Source: Sorangium cellulosum (GTDB lineage Bacteria > Myxococcota_A > Polyangia > Polyangiales > Polyangiaceae). Taken from it: 64,000 nt of DNA. This document shows positions 24,301-31,961 of this stretch, one piece after another. Numbering within the stretch: position 1 is the stretch's first letter; every line of letters starts with the position of its first letter. The translations under genes were made by a program, and so were the position numbers. The DNA is taken from assembly GCF_004135735.1 (NCBI RefSeq), contig NZ_CP012670.1:4914501-4978500 (forward strand). Direction: 5' to 3'. The notes under the pieces are model-generated. The model saw nothing but the letters and a program-made list of their open reading frames with translations, was not told the origin of the DNA and made no database searches.

Positions 24301-26434
24301 AGCGTACAAGTTCGCCAGGCTCGCCCTGGACCTCTGCGAGCGGTTCAACGCCGTCGAGCAGCGGTGCCAGGTGAGCTTCATCTTCGGGCAGGTCAACGCC
24401 TTCTGGAAACCCCTCCGGTCGTCGCTCGACCACTTCGAGCAGGCCATCCACGCGGGGCTCGAGTCGGGCGATCTCATCTTCCTCGCCTACAGCGCTCACC
24501 GCTGCCTCGACTTCCGGCTGGGCCTGGGCGACGAGCTCGGCGCGGTGGAGGCGGAGGCCGACCGGTACCTCGCGCTGATGCAGCGGACCAAGACCCCGCT
24601 CACCGAGGTCATCCTGCGGATCAGCAAGCAGATGATCGCGAACCTGACGGGGCGCACCAGGGGCCGCGCCACGCTGAGCGACGAGGCCTTCGACGAGGGG
24701 TCGTTCGTCGCGACGCTGGGGCAGCCCGGCATGGCGATGGCCGCGGCCTGGTACTACGCGGTCAAGATGCAGCTCGCGACCCTGTACGGGGAGCACGAGG
24801 AGGCCCTCGCGATGGCGCGCCTCGGGGACGCGCAGAACGCGGTCGCCAACGGCACCTACGCCGAGACGGACCGGGTCTTCTTCCTCTGCATGGCCCAGTG
24901 CGGGAGCTACCCGGCGAGGCCGGCGGCCGAGCAGCGGGAGATCGCGGAGCGGCTCGCGGACCACCAGCGACAGATCGCGGAGTGGGCGGAGAGCTGCCCC
25001 GAGAACTTCCTGCACAAGAAGCTGCTCGTCGAGGCGGAGCGAGCGCGGATCGAGGGCGACGAGCTCAGGGCCATGGGCCTCTACGACGCGGCCATCGAGG
25101 CCGCGGGGCAGAACGAGTTCTTCCACCACGAGGCGCTGGCCAGCGAGCTCGCCGCGCGGTTTCACCTGAAGAGCGGGAGGAAGAAGATCGCGTCCGGCTA
25201 CATGCGGGACGCGATCCAGGGCTACCTGCGGTGGGGCGCGACGGCGAAGGCGGCCGCTCTCGCCGAGGAGCACCCGCACCTCTCGCGGCAGCCGGCGGCG
25301 GCGCCCGCCGCGGACGGCGTCGATCTCGTCACGAGGACGACGACGGGCAGGGGGTCCGCGATCCTCGACACGGTCACGATCAGCCGGGCCGCGCAGACGA
25401 TCGCCGGCGAGATCGTCCTGGAGCGGATCATCGACCGCCTGCTGAGGCTCGTGATCGAGCACGCGGGCGCGCAGCGAGGCGTCCTGCTGCTCCAGCAGGA
25501 CGGCCGGCTCACGCTCGACGCCACGATCACGATCGACCCCCACAGGGTCACGATCGGCCCCCCCGTCCCGGCGGAGACCAGCGCGGAGGTCGCGCTCTCG
25601 GTCGTGCATTACGTCGAGAGGACCCGGGAGCCCGTGGTCCTCGGCGACGCGTCCAGCGAGGGCTGCTTCGCCGGGGACCCCTACATCGCCGAGAGGCGGC
25701 CGAGATCGCTCCTTTGCCTGCCCATGATGCACAAGGGAGAGCTCACGGGGCTCCTCTATCTGGAGAACAACGCCGCGACCGAGGTCTTCACCCCGGCCCG
25801 GCTCGACCTGTGCGCGCTCCTGTCGGCGCAGGCCGCCATCGCCGTCGAGAACGCGCGGCTCGTCGCGCGCGCGGAGGCCGCGGCGCGCGAGCTCGGGCGC
25901 GTGAACGAGGCGCTGGAGGACCGGATCGCCCACCGCACGGCGGAGCTCCACCAGGCCAACGAGCGCCTCGTCCTCGAGCTCCGCGAGCGCGAGCGCGCGG
26001 AGCAGGAGCGGGCGGCGCTCCAGGAAGAGATCATCCGGGTGCAGACGGAGCGGCTGTCGGAGATGTCGACGCCGCTCATCCCGATCACCGACCGGGTCAT
26101 GGTGATGCCCCTCATCGGGACCGTGGACGAGGCGCGGGCGCGCCAGGTGATCGAGACCACGCTCGACGGGGCTCAGCGATGCAGCGCGGCGGTGGTGATC
26201 ATCGACATCACCGGCGTGAAGGTCGTCGACACGCATGTCGCCGCGATGCTGGTGCGGGCGGCGACCGCGCTGCGGCTCATCGGAGCACAGGCGGTGCTCA
26301 CGGGCATGCGCCCCGAGGTGGCGCGGACGTTCGTCGAGCTCGACGTCGCGCTCCAGTCCATCGTGGTCAAGGGGAGCCTCCAGAGCGGCATCGCGTTCGC
26401 GCTCCACCGCCTGGGTCAAGATCGACTGCGATAG
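21383..26434 (+). CDS. Giant sensor: Ser/Thr kinase, AAA ATPase, helical repeats, GAF, STAS
   Basis: A 1683-aa protein. The kinase domain (about 11-275) is complete: Val-Val-Ile-Lys40, His-Lys-Asp132-Ile-Lys-Pro-His-Asn, Asp151-Phe-Gly, Ser-Pro-Glu. An AAA_16-type ATPase follows (Walker A 332-339, Gly-Tyr-Ala-Gly-Val-Gly-Lys-Ser; Walker B about 458-464, Val-Phe-Leu-Asp-Asp). About 700 residues of helical repeat lead to a GAF domain (about 1330-1475), a coiled coil, and a C-terminal STAS domain (1561-1683) resembling stressosome RsbR, with Thr1617 in Val-Val-Asp-Thr where RsbR is phosphorylated. It should sense a ligand and feed a partner-switching pathway. ATG 21383 follows GGAGAGAG. A TTGACA (21313-21318) lies upstream without a good -10. 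It is a paralogue of the protein at 36.8-42.0 kb. Confidence 0.9.
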   Translation: MAGAAFHVPRFTITSEIQQGSDAVLYRGHRNADRAPVVIKLPRSDRPDPKVLAKLRHEHGILKDLSLTGVVRTHGLEKHGGGLALILEDFGGTPLDILLKTRRLDLESTLKVASSVADALASIHRHGVIHKDIKPHNILVRPDTWSAQLIDFGIATRLSRETQGAGRPDTLEGTLAYMSPEQTGRMNRVLDDRTDLYSFGVTLYEMLTGVLPFPSTDPVELVHSHIARRPVPPHEVSPETPRVVSDIVTKLLAKAAEDRYETASGLKADLDECLATLSSTGRITPFPLGRHDRSGKLRLPQRLYGREAEVAALGSAWQRATQGAAELFLVSGYAGVGKSALIQEIHQLIARDGGDFIAGKFDQLDRGTPYAPIAHAFRELVRKLLAEPREALAGWKRRLQLALGANGQLLVDLVPELEFLVGPQPSVPPLGPTESQNRFALLFQRFLRAVATRDRPLAVFLDDLQWIDPASLNLIEQMMSDPDRGHLLVLAAYRNNEVDGAHPLTLTLERLRKAGAAVSEIGLGPLSLPDATQLVADALGCDKGPIAPLAELVWDKTHGNPFFLSQFLGALEQEALLAFDAPSGRWTWDIERVRRRMVTDNVVDFMAGKILRLPERTRHALSLAACMGHRFDLSSLSILCERPPAEVAADLWEALREGLVLPLHAEYRFLDGRAEQDAAVSEMFHVAYRFMHDRVQQAAYSLVGEAEKQAAHLGIGRLLRARSDAEPRDEALFEIANHLNLGAALIEDPGERLGLARLDLAAGRKAKASAAYAAAAGYLRAGQSVLGAAAWEEDHALVFALHMERAECEYAIGAFDAVESSLDPLLGHAKSQVDEVRVRRLSIAVCCARNQFDRAIEVGRAALSRFGIELPETPEACQAAADAEIARAQAMLVGRRIEDLLHAPLMTDPDKRAAMPILRILAPVAYMVDARLVAFIMAREMTLSLQYGLSEQSPGIFGAYAVLLSGWLSSYEQAYKFARLALDLCERFNAVEQRCQVSFIFGQVNAFWKPLRSSLDHFEQAIHAGLESGDLIFLAYSAHRCLDFRLGLGDELGAVEAEADRYLALMQRTKTPLTEVILRISKQMIANLTGRTRGRATLSDEAFDEGSFVATLGQPGMAMAAAWYYAVKMQLATLYGEHEEALAMARLGDAQNAVANGTYAETDRVFFLCMAQCGSYPARPAAEQREIAERLADHQRQIAEWAESCPENFLHKKLLVEAERARIEGDELRAMGLYDAAIEAAGQNEFFHHEALASELAARFHLKSGRKKIASGYMRDAIQGYLRWGATAKAAALAEEHPHLSRQPAAAPAADGVDLVTRTTTGRGSAILDTVTISRAAQTIAGEIVLERIIDRLLRLVIEHAGAQRGVLLLQQDGRLTLDATITIDPHRVTIGPPVPAETSAEVALSVVHYVERTREPVVLGDASSEGCFAGDPYIAERRPRSLLCLPMMHKGELTGLLYLENNAATEVFTPARLDLCALLSAQAAIAVENARLVARAEAAARELGRVNEALEDRIAHRTAELHQANERLVLELRERERAEQERAALQEEIIRVQTERLSEMSTPLIPITDRVMVMPLIGTVDEARARQVIETTLDGAQRCSAAVVIIDITGVKVVDTHVAAMLVRAATALRLIGAQAVLTGMRPEVARTFVELDVALQSIVVKGSLQSGIAFALHRLGQDRLR

Positions 26435-26456
26435 CCGCCGCGGGCCGCGCGGAGCC

Positions 26457-26472
26457 CTCGCGGCGCCGCGAG
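26457..26472. terminator. Palindrome between convergent genes
   Basis: CTCGCGGCGCCGCGAG is a perfect 16-bp palindrome in the 57-base gap between the giant kinase gene and the convergent LysR gene. A stem here could stop transcription in both directions. There is no T-run, so a factor-independent terminator is uncertain. Confidence 0.3.
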
Positions 26473-26491
26473 CGGCGCGCACCGGCGGGCG

Positions 26492-27463
26492 TCACCCGGC
26501 GCGCGGGTAGAGCCGCGGCGCCGAGGTCTCGAGCGCGGCGAACAGGCGCTCCACGGCGCCCTCCGCCGCGCGCCGGTAGGCGATCCGCCACGGCCGGCGC
26601 AGCGGGCCGGACGACAGCCGCCTGGCCAGGAGATCGCCGCCCCCGAGGTACACCTCCGCGGTCCACTCCGAGAGGATCGCGATCCCCATGCCCGCGCGCG
26701 CCGCGTCGATCACGGCCTCGGTGAGCGGGAAGCGCAGGACGTCGAGCCTGGGCTTCGTCCGTCCGAAGACGCTCGACATGAACCGCTGCGCCTCGGCGGG
26801 CGGCATGTTGGTCCCCGTGATCAGCGTGCTCTTCCGGAGGTCGTCGCGCGTGAGCGACGCCCGCCCGGCGAGCGGATGGGAGGCCGATATCACGAAGACG
26901 ACCTCGTCCGAGAAGAGCGGCCGCGCCACGAGCGCGCCCCGCGCCGCGCGGTCGCTCGGCAGCGACGCCGTGGTGAGCAGCGCGACGTCGAGGTCGCCCC
27001 GGACGAGCGCGCCGACCGGATCCTCGGCGTGCTCCAGCGCGAGCTCCACCTCGAGGCGGGGCAGCCTGCGCCGGAGGCTCGCCATCGCCGAGGGCAGCCA
27101 GCGGTACGCGGTGGCGCACTCGCACACGAGGCGGAGGCGCGTCGGCGCGACGGCCGGCGCCGCGACCTCGCGCTCGAGGTCCCGGAGCTCCGCGAGCAGC
27201 AGCCTGGCCCCGGCGATGAGCCGCTCGCCCGCGGACGTCGGCGCGACCCCGCGCGCGGTGCGCTCGAACAGGCGCACGCCGACCCGATCCTCCGCCTGGG
27301 TGAGCGCCCGGCTCACGGCGGACTGCGTGACGTGCATCGCCGACGCGGCGCCCGCCGTGGTGCCGGCGGCCGAGAGCGCGAGGACGAGCTCCAGATCGCG
27401 GATCTCGAGCTGAGGGCGGGGCGCGAGCGCCGAGGGCCCGGGCGGGGCAGGTATGCGTGCCAC
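26492..27463 (-). CDS. LysR-family transcription regulator
   Basis: A 323-aa LysR-type regulator. The helix-turn-helix is at about 20-80 (Leu-Glu-Ile-Arg-Asp-Leu-Glu-Leu-Val-Leu-Ala-Leu, then Thr-Gln-Ser-Ala-Val-Ser-Arg-Ala-Leu and Leu-Phe-Glu-Arg-Thr). The effector domain (about 105-300) has the usual periplasmic-binding-protein pattern and recalls the MetR subgroup. It is divergent from the glutathione S-transferase gene, with two T-N11-A boxes between them, so it probably controls that gene and itself. GTG 27463 is the only good start in frame before the HTH; it lies inside the first box, which fits autorepression or a very short leader. Confidence 0.9.
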   Translation of the reverse strand: MARIPAPPGPSALAPRPQLEIRDLELVLALSAAGTTAGAASAMHVTQSAVSRALTQAEDRVGVRLFERTARGVAPTSAGERLIAGARLLLAELRDLEREVAAPAVAPTRLRLVCECATAYRWLPSAMASLRRRLPRLEVELALEHAEDPVGALVRGDLDVALLTTASLPSDRAARGALVARPLFSDEVVFVISASHPLAGRASLTRDDLRKSTLITGTNMPPAEAQRFMSSVFGRTKPRLDVLRFPLTEAVIDAARAGMGIAILSEWTAEVYLGGGDLLARRLSSGPLRRPWRIAYRRAAEGAVERLFAALETSAPRLYPRAG

Positions 27464-27497
27464 GCATCGATGCTATCACGAGGATGCGTTGGACGCA
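27454..27497. promoter_or_regulatory. Two LysR-type boxes (T-N11-A) between lysR and gst
   Basis: TGCGTGCCACGCA (27454-27466, core of a perfect 15-bp palindrome) and TGCGTTGGACGCA (27485-27497) share TGCGT and ACGCA half-sites. Their centres are 31 bases apart, about three helical turns, as expected for a LysR tetramer bound to two sites. They lie in the 77-base divergent region between the LysR gene and the glutathione S-transferase gene. Confidence 0.65.
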
Positions 27498-27540
27498 GAG
27501 CGCCCCGCGAGGCACCTTCGTCGCCGTCAGGAGGTCTCTC

Positions 27541-28215
27541 ATGAAGCTTTATTTCTCCCCGCTCGCGTGCTCGCTCGCCCCCCGCATCGCGCTCTACGAG
27601 GCCGGCGCCGAGGTCTCGTACGTCGAGGTCGACCTGAAGACGAAGCGGACCGAGGACGGCGCGGACTACCGCGCGATCCACCCGCTCGCGCTCGTGCCCG
27701 CGCTCGAGCTCCCGGGCGGCGAGCTCGTCACCGAGAACGCGGCGATCCTGCAGCTCATCGCGGACCGGTCCCCGGAAGCGGGGCTCGCGCCGCGGGACGC
27801 GCTCGGCCGGGCGCGGATCCAGGAGTGGCTCTCTTTCGTCGGGACCGAGCTCCACAAGGCGCTCTACTCACCCCTGCTCAGCGCGGAGGCGCCCGCCGAG
27901 ATGAAGGCGTACGTGCTCACCAAGGCCGGCTCGCGCCTCGGCCGGGTGGCCGACCGGCTCGAAGGGCGGGAGTTCCTGCTCGACCGCTTCTCGGTGGCGG
28001 ACGCGTACCTCGTCACGGTGCTCAACTGGTCGCAGGTCACGCCCATCGACCTCGCGGCGTGGCCGGCGATCACCGCGTATCAGGCGCGCCTCCAGGGGCG
28101 CCCCAGCGTCGCGCGCGCCATGGCCGAGGAGCGGGAGCGCTACGTCCGGGCGCTCAAGCGGCGCGAGGAGCCCGCGGCCGCCCCCGCCGCGCCGGCGCCG
28201 AGCGCGGGCCGCTGA
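27541..28215 (+). CDS. gst: Glutathione S-transferase
   Basis: A 224-aa cytosolic GST. The N-terminal thioredoxin-like domain begins Met-Lys-Leu-Tyr-Phe-Ser-Pro-Leu-Ala-Cys-Ser-Leu, typical of beta-class bacterial GSTs, with Cys10 as the likely catalytic residue. The Val-Pro-Ala-Leu cis-proline loop and Glu-Asn-Ala-Ala-Ile-Leu-Gln bind glutathione. The C-terminal domain is all-helical (Phe-Ser-Val-Ala-Asp-Ala-Tyr). It conjugates glutathione to electrophiles. ATG 27541 has an AGGAGG site seven bases upstream. It is probably controlled by the divergent LysR protein. The Ala/Pro-rich tail of about 20 residues is extra. Confidence 0.9.
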   Translation: MKLYFSPLACSLAPRIALYEAGAEVSYVEVDLKTKRTEDGADYRAIHPLALVPALELPGGELVTENAAILQLIADRSPEAGLAPRDALGRARIQEWLSFVGTELHKALYSPLLSAEAPAEMKAYVLTKAGSRLGRVADRLEGREFLLDRFSVADAYLVTVLNWSQVTPIDLAAWPAITAYQARLQGRPSVARAMAEERERYVRALKRREEPAAAPAAPAPSAGR

Positions 28216-28270
28216 CCGCGGCGCGGGAGCGCGCCTGGGGCGGCCCGCCGGGCGACGGGCCGGCGCTGCG

Positions 28271-29491
28271 CTAGGCGGAGGCCGCGAAGCGCACCACGTC
28301 CACGGGGAGCCGCCGGGCGCTGACCATGGCGAACGGGTTGTGGAGCTCGCAGCGATCGTCGCGGGCCACGGCGATGGACCGGTAGCGATCGAGCAGGATC
28401 TCCAGCGCGATCCTGGCCTCGAGCCGGGCCAGCGGGGCGCCGAGGCAGAAGTGGATGCTGTACCCGAAGCTCAGGTGCGGGTTGGGCTTGCGGTGGATAT
28501 CGAACCGGTCGGGCTCCGCGAACTGGGCGCTGTCCCGGTTGGCCGAGGCGACCCACAGCACGAGCAGCCGATCGGCGGGGATCCGCTGGCCGCCGATCTC
28601 CACCTCGGCGGTGGTCCGCCGCGCGAGCCGGGGGAACGGCGCGCGGTAGCGGAGCACCTCCTCGATGGCCGCCGGGAGCTTGGTCGGGTCGGCCCGGAGC
28701 TCCTCCGCGGCGGCGGGGTGCTCGTCGAGGCAGAGGACGGCATTGCCCACCAGCGCGGTCGTCGTGATGTGGCCGGCGATCAGGAGCAGGCCGACGAAGC
28801 CGACGATCTCCTCGTCGTCCAGGCGGTGGCCGTCGACCTCCGCGCGCACCAGCCTGCTGATCAGGTCGTCCGAGGGGCGGGCGCGGCGCTGCCGGATGTG
28901 CGAGAGGAGATAGCCGTTCATCTCGCGCAGGATCGGCGCGGAGCGCTCCATCGCGGCCTCGTCCGGCAGGGCGCTCGGGTCCTGCTCTTCCCTCGATAGC
29001 AGCGTGTCGGCCCACTTCCGGAAGACATCCCGGTCCGCGGTGGGGATGCCGAGCAGCTCGGCGATGACGATCACCGGCAGCGGATAGGCCAGGGCGCCGA
29101 CCAGGTCGAAGCGCTCCGCGTCGCCCACGCCGTCGAGCAATTCGTTCGTGATCGTGGCGATCCGCAGCCCGAGCGCGGACACCACGCGCGGCGTGAACGC
29201 CTGGCTGACCAGATCGCGGAGCTTCTTGTGCTTCGGCGGATCCATCCGGACGAAGTTGCCCCTGTTGAACAGCTCGAAGTCGGGCTGCGACGGGATGAAC
29301 ATGGACAGGTCCGACGAGAACGTCGCCGGATCGGACAGCACACGGAGGATGTCGGCGTGGCTGAAGAGCTGCCAGTAGCGATGCTTCTCGTCATGCTGCA
29401 CCGGGCTCGATTCCCGCGCTGCGCGCAGCCAGGACAGGAAGGCATCGAAGGTAGGCCGGCTCGGCTGAACGGTCACGTCGGTCGTGCTCAT
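28271..29491 (-). CDS. Cytochrome P450 with altered I-helix acid
   Basis: A 406-aa bacterial class I P450. The heme-binding loop is Phe-Gly-Tyr-Ser-Ile-His-Phe-Cys349-Leu-Gly. The ExxR motif is Glu278-Val-Leu-Arg281. The I-helix reads Ala-Gly-His-Ile-Thr-Thr (239-244), so Ile242 replaces the acidic residue of the usual acid-alcohol pair that helps oxygen activation. It might therefore use the substrate for proton delivery or do atypical chemistry (inference). ATG 29491 has GAGGAG nine bases upstream. Only six bases separate it from the TetR stop, so the two form an operon. No ferredoxin or reductase gene is adjacent; the ferredoxin at 58.4 kb or others must serve. Confidence 0.92.
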   Translation of the reverse strand: MSTTDVTVQPSRPTFDAFLSWLRAARESSPVQHDEKHRYWQLFSHADILRVLSDPATFSSDLSMFIPSQPDFELFNRGNFVRMDPPKHKKLRDLVSQAFTPRVVSALGLRIATITNELLDGVGDAERFDLVGALAYPLPVIVIAELLGIPTADRDVFRKWADTLLSREEQDPSALPDEAAMERSAPILREMNGYLLSHIRQRRARPSDDLISRLVRAEVDGHRLDDEEIVGFVGLLLIAGHITTTALVGNAVLCLDEHPAAAEELRADPTKLPAAIEEVLRYRAPFPRLARRTTAEVEIGGQRIPADRLLVLWVASANRDSAQFAEPDRFDIHRKPNPHLSFGYSIHFCLGAPLARLEARIALEILLDRYRSIAVARDDRCELHNPFAMVSARRLPVDVVRFAASA

Positions 29492-29497
29492 GTCGGA

Positions 29498-30232
29498 TCA
29501 CTCCTCGGGGCTCTCCCGCGTCGATGTGGAATTCCCTTGTGCGAAGTGCATGTAGTCCGCGCACATCCGCTCGAACCACCCGATGACCTCGGGCGCGAGC
29601 GCGCGCAGGACCTCGGGATCCGGCGGCTCGGGGGGCTCGAAGGCGCGGCGCACGAGCGTGGCGGCCATCTCGGCCCGCTCGTCGACAGACCGCCTTGCCT
29701 CGGGCGGAAGCAGCGGATCGATCACATAGAACCCGAGCACCGCGGCGTTGAGCGCGTACATCTGGGTCTCCGGATCCTGATCGGTGCGCAGCAGGCCGTG
29801 CGAGCGCAGGAGCGTGCAGTACGCGTGGGTGGCCAGGAATTTCTGGCTCTGGAGCGACCGCGCCGAGCTCTCGTTGACGAGGTTGCCGAGCACCTCCGTG
29901 TCCCGGGTGAACATCGCTTGCAGCAGCGGAAACTCCTTCAGCAGGAGGAGCCGCCTCTTCATCACGCGGTGCAGCAGGATCTCCGCTGGATCCTCGCGGA
30001 TCGCCGCGATGAACCCGTCGACCATCCTGACCGAGTCGCGCGCGAGCACGGCGAGGAAGAGCGCTTCGCGCGTCTTCCAGTGCAGGTAGACGGTCCCCTT
30101 GCCGATGTTCGCCCGCCTGGCGACCTCATCGATGGTGACGCGCTTGTATCCCCAGCGGAGCACCAGCTCCGCCGCCGCATCCAGGATCCGCTCGGCCCGC
30201 TGCCGCTGCTTCGAAAAGTCCCCGTCGGCCAT
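29498..30232 (-). CDS. TetR-family regulator upstream of the P450
   Basis: A 244-aa TetR-type repressor. The DNA-binding domain lies in residues 10-58 (Ala-Glu-Arg-Ile-Leu-Asp-Ala-Ala, Thr-Ile-Asp-Glu-Val-Ala-Arg-Arg-Ala-Asn-Ile-Gly-Lys-Gly-Thr-Val-Tyr-Leu-His-Trp). The ligand-binding half is longer than average and ends in a disordered tail. ATG 30232 is preferred because GGGGA sits seven bases upstream; ATG 30238 and TTG 30280 are also in frame. A 25-bp palindrome at 30256-30280, just before the start, is the likely operator for autoregulation. It heads an operon with the P450, so the P450 is probably induced by a ligand of this repressor. Confidence 0.9.
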   Translation of the reverse strand: MADGDFSKQRQRAERILDAAAELVLRWGYKRVTIDEVARRANIGKGTVYLHWKTREALFLAVLARDSVRMVDGFIAAIREDPAEILLHRVMKRRLLLLKEFPLLQAMFTRDTEVLGNLVNESSARSLQSQKFLATHAYCTLLRSHGLLRTDQDPETQMYALNAAVLGFYVIDPLLPPEARRSVDERAEMAATLVRRAFEPPEPPDPEVLRALAPEVIGWFERMCADYMHFAQGNSTSTRESPEE

Positions 30233-30255
30233 CGTCATTCCCCGTCGGCTGAACA

Positions 30256-30280
30256 TTGACCCAAATCGAAGATTGGTCAA
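30256..30280. promoter_or_regulatory. Probable TetR operator palindrome
   Basis: TTGACC at the left end and GGTCAA at the right end form an inverted repeat with partly symmetrical interior (CAAATC...GATT). It lies 24 bases before the TetR start codon. Read on the minus strand, its TTGACC also resembles a -35 box, so a bound repressor would block the promoter. The rest of the gap to the plus-strand gene at 30467 holds no recognised feature. Confidence 0.6.
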
Positions 30281-30466
30281 CAGTCAAACGTCATCCGGTC
30301 ATGGATCGGATCACGCCCCCGCCCGCCGGCGCGTGGTCGTGCCGGCCACGTGGCACGAGCGCAGCACCTGCTACCTGCACCGGGCTGGTGGGACCGGCTA
30401 CCTCCACGGCCTCGTGGGCCCGGGGTGATCAGGGTCGGAGAACCGGCGCTCTGATAAGTTCGACGA

Positions 30467-31747
30467 ATGAACCTGCGTCGCGCGACCCCGTATCTCTGTC
30501 TGTTGCCCCTGCTCGCCGCGTGCACGAATGACCAGCGCTCTGACGTGGGCGCTGGCGGAGGCACCGCCGGGACCTCCGAGAGCACCGGGAGCACGAGCGC
30601 AGCGACCGGGATCAGCGCAGGCAGTGGCGGCACCGACGGCACGGGCGGCGCCGACGGCACGGGCGGCACGGGCGGCGCCGACGGCACGGGCGGCACGGGC
30701 GGCAGCGGCGACGTGCCGCCCCCGGCCCCCGAGGAGGTCCCGGTGCTGGAGAACATCGTGTTCTACGACGGCTACGCCGCGACGGTTGACGAGCCGCTCC
30801 CGGACGGCGTGATCCGCCACGACAACGCGCTGGTCGCGACCAGGTTGACCGACGAGCTGCTCGCCAAGGTCCAGACCACGCTGAAGGTCCGCGTGGTCGT
30901 GGGAGCGCTGTGCGACAACTACGACCGACTCGGCTCGGTCAACCTGGCGCTGGTCCCCAAGGGTGCCCAGACCTACGTCCCCGGCGAGGTCGACCGGATC
31001 GAGGTCGCGCGGTTCATCACGCCGTTCATGAACATGAACGAGCAGCCGACGACCGTCCCCTACGAATGGGAGGCCAGCAACCTCGTGCCGATCTTGAAAG
31101 ATCCCGACCTCCTGGCCGATCACGATCTCTGGTTCGAGCTGGGCATCTTCGGCGTGCCTTACGCCGCGAACGAGGAGGTCGCCGGTTGCGCTGGTCGCAA
31201 TGACACGCAGCTCGGATCGCTGCGGTTGTATACCGACAGCACGCAGGAGGCCCAGGACTTCAGCGTCCTGTTGCCGCTGGCGATCGGCGAAGACTTCAAC
31301 AATCACGCCATGGGCGCCAGCGACGAGGTCGGCACGACCCGCAAGACCGTCCGCTTCGAGCTGCCGGCAGATACACAGAATGCACAGCTCGTGCTGATCA
31401 CGTCGAACCACGGCGCCAACCAGGGCGGCGAGGAGTATATTCGCCGCGAGCATTACGTGTACATCGACGGCGTGCTGGCCTTGCAGTACAAGCCCGGGCG
31501 CATGTCGTGCGAGCCGTTTCGCAGGTACAACACCCAGAGCAACGGCATCTACGGGCTGTCCCCGCGCTCGGACGAAGAGTGGCAGTCGTTCAGCAACTGG
31601 TGCCCTGGCGACGTGATCGACACCCGGATCGTCCCGTGGGGGGCCGCGAGCTCCGGCATGCACGAGCTCGTGATCGACGTCCCTGACGCGACCTTCGTCG
31701 ACGGACAGGGCAATTTCCCGTTCTCGCTGTACGTGCAGGCGCAATGA
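30467..31747 (+). CDS. PNGase F-like lipoprotein
   Basis: A 426-aa exported lipoprotein. The signal ends in Leu-Leu-Ala-Ala-Cys (Cys19). Residues 25-80 are a low-complexity Gly/Thr/Ser/Asp linker. The globular part recalls the peptide-N-glycosidase F fold (two jelly-roll domains): Ser-Asn-His-Gly-Ala-Asn-Gln-Gly-Gly-Glu-Glu-Tyr, Glu-His-Tyr-Val-Tyr-Ile-Asp-Gly, and Phe-Ser-Asn-Trp-Cys-Pro-Gly-Asp-Val-Ile resemble the C-terminal half of PNGase F, which cleaves N-glycans from glycoproteins. A role in degrading prey or environmental glycoproteins is inferred; catalytic residues were not checked. No strong ribosome binding site precedes ATG 30467. The alpha/beta hydrolase downstream has the same orientation after 214 bases without recognised features. 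Confidence 0.7.
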   Translation: MNLRRATPYLCLLPLLAACTNDQRSDVGAGGGTAGTSESTGSTSAATGISAGSGGTDGTGGADGTGGTGGADGTGGTGGSGDVPPPAPEEVPVLENIVFYDGYAATVDEPLPDGVIRHDNALVATRLTDELLAKVQTTLKVRVVVGALCDNYDRLGSVNLALVPKGAQTYVPGEVDRIEVARFITPFMNMNEQPTTVPYEWEASNLVPILKDPDLLADHDLWFELGIFGVPYAANEEVAGCAGRNDTQLGSLRLYTDSTQEAQDFSVLLPLAIGEDFNNHAMGASDEVGTTRKTVRFELPADTQNAQLVLITSNHGANQGGEEYIRREHYVYIDGVLALQYKPGRMSCEPFRRYNTQSNGIYGLSPRSDEEWQSFSNWCPGDVIDTRIVPWGAASSGMHELVIDVPDATFVDGQGNFPFSLYVQAQ

Positions 31748-31961
31748 ATGTGTCCTTGACGTTCTCGACGACTTGTGTCGCGGTGCCGTCGTCGTGCTTG
31801 AAGTCGAAGGTTCGGCGCTCGCGCCTGCGGTGACGGCTTTGAGCGCGTCGAGCGCCGCGCGGATGGCCACGCCCCGGGGGTCGTCCCGCCCGGCCCACGC
31901 GCGGAGCGCCAGCAGACGGGCTGACTTGTGCCCACCCCGCCTCCCGTCCTATCCTGACAAG

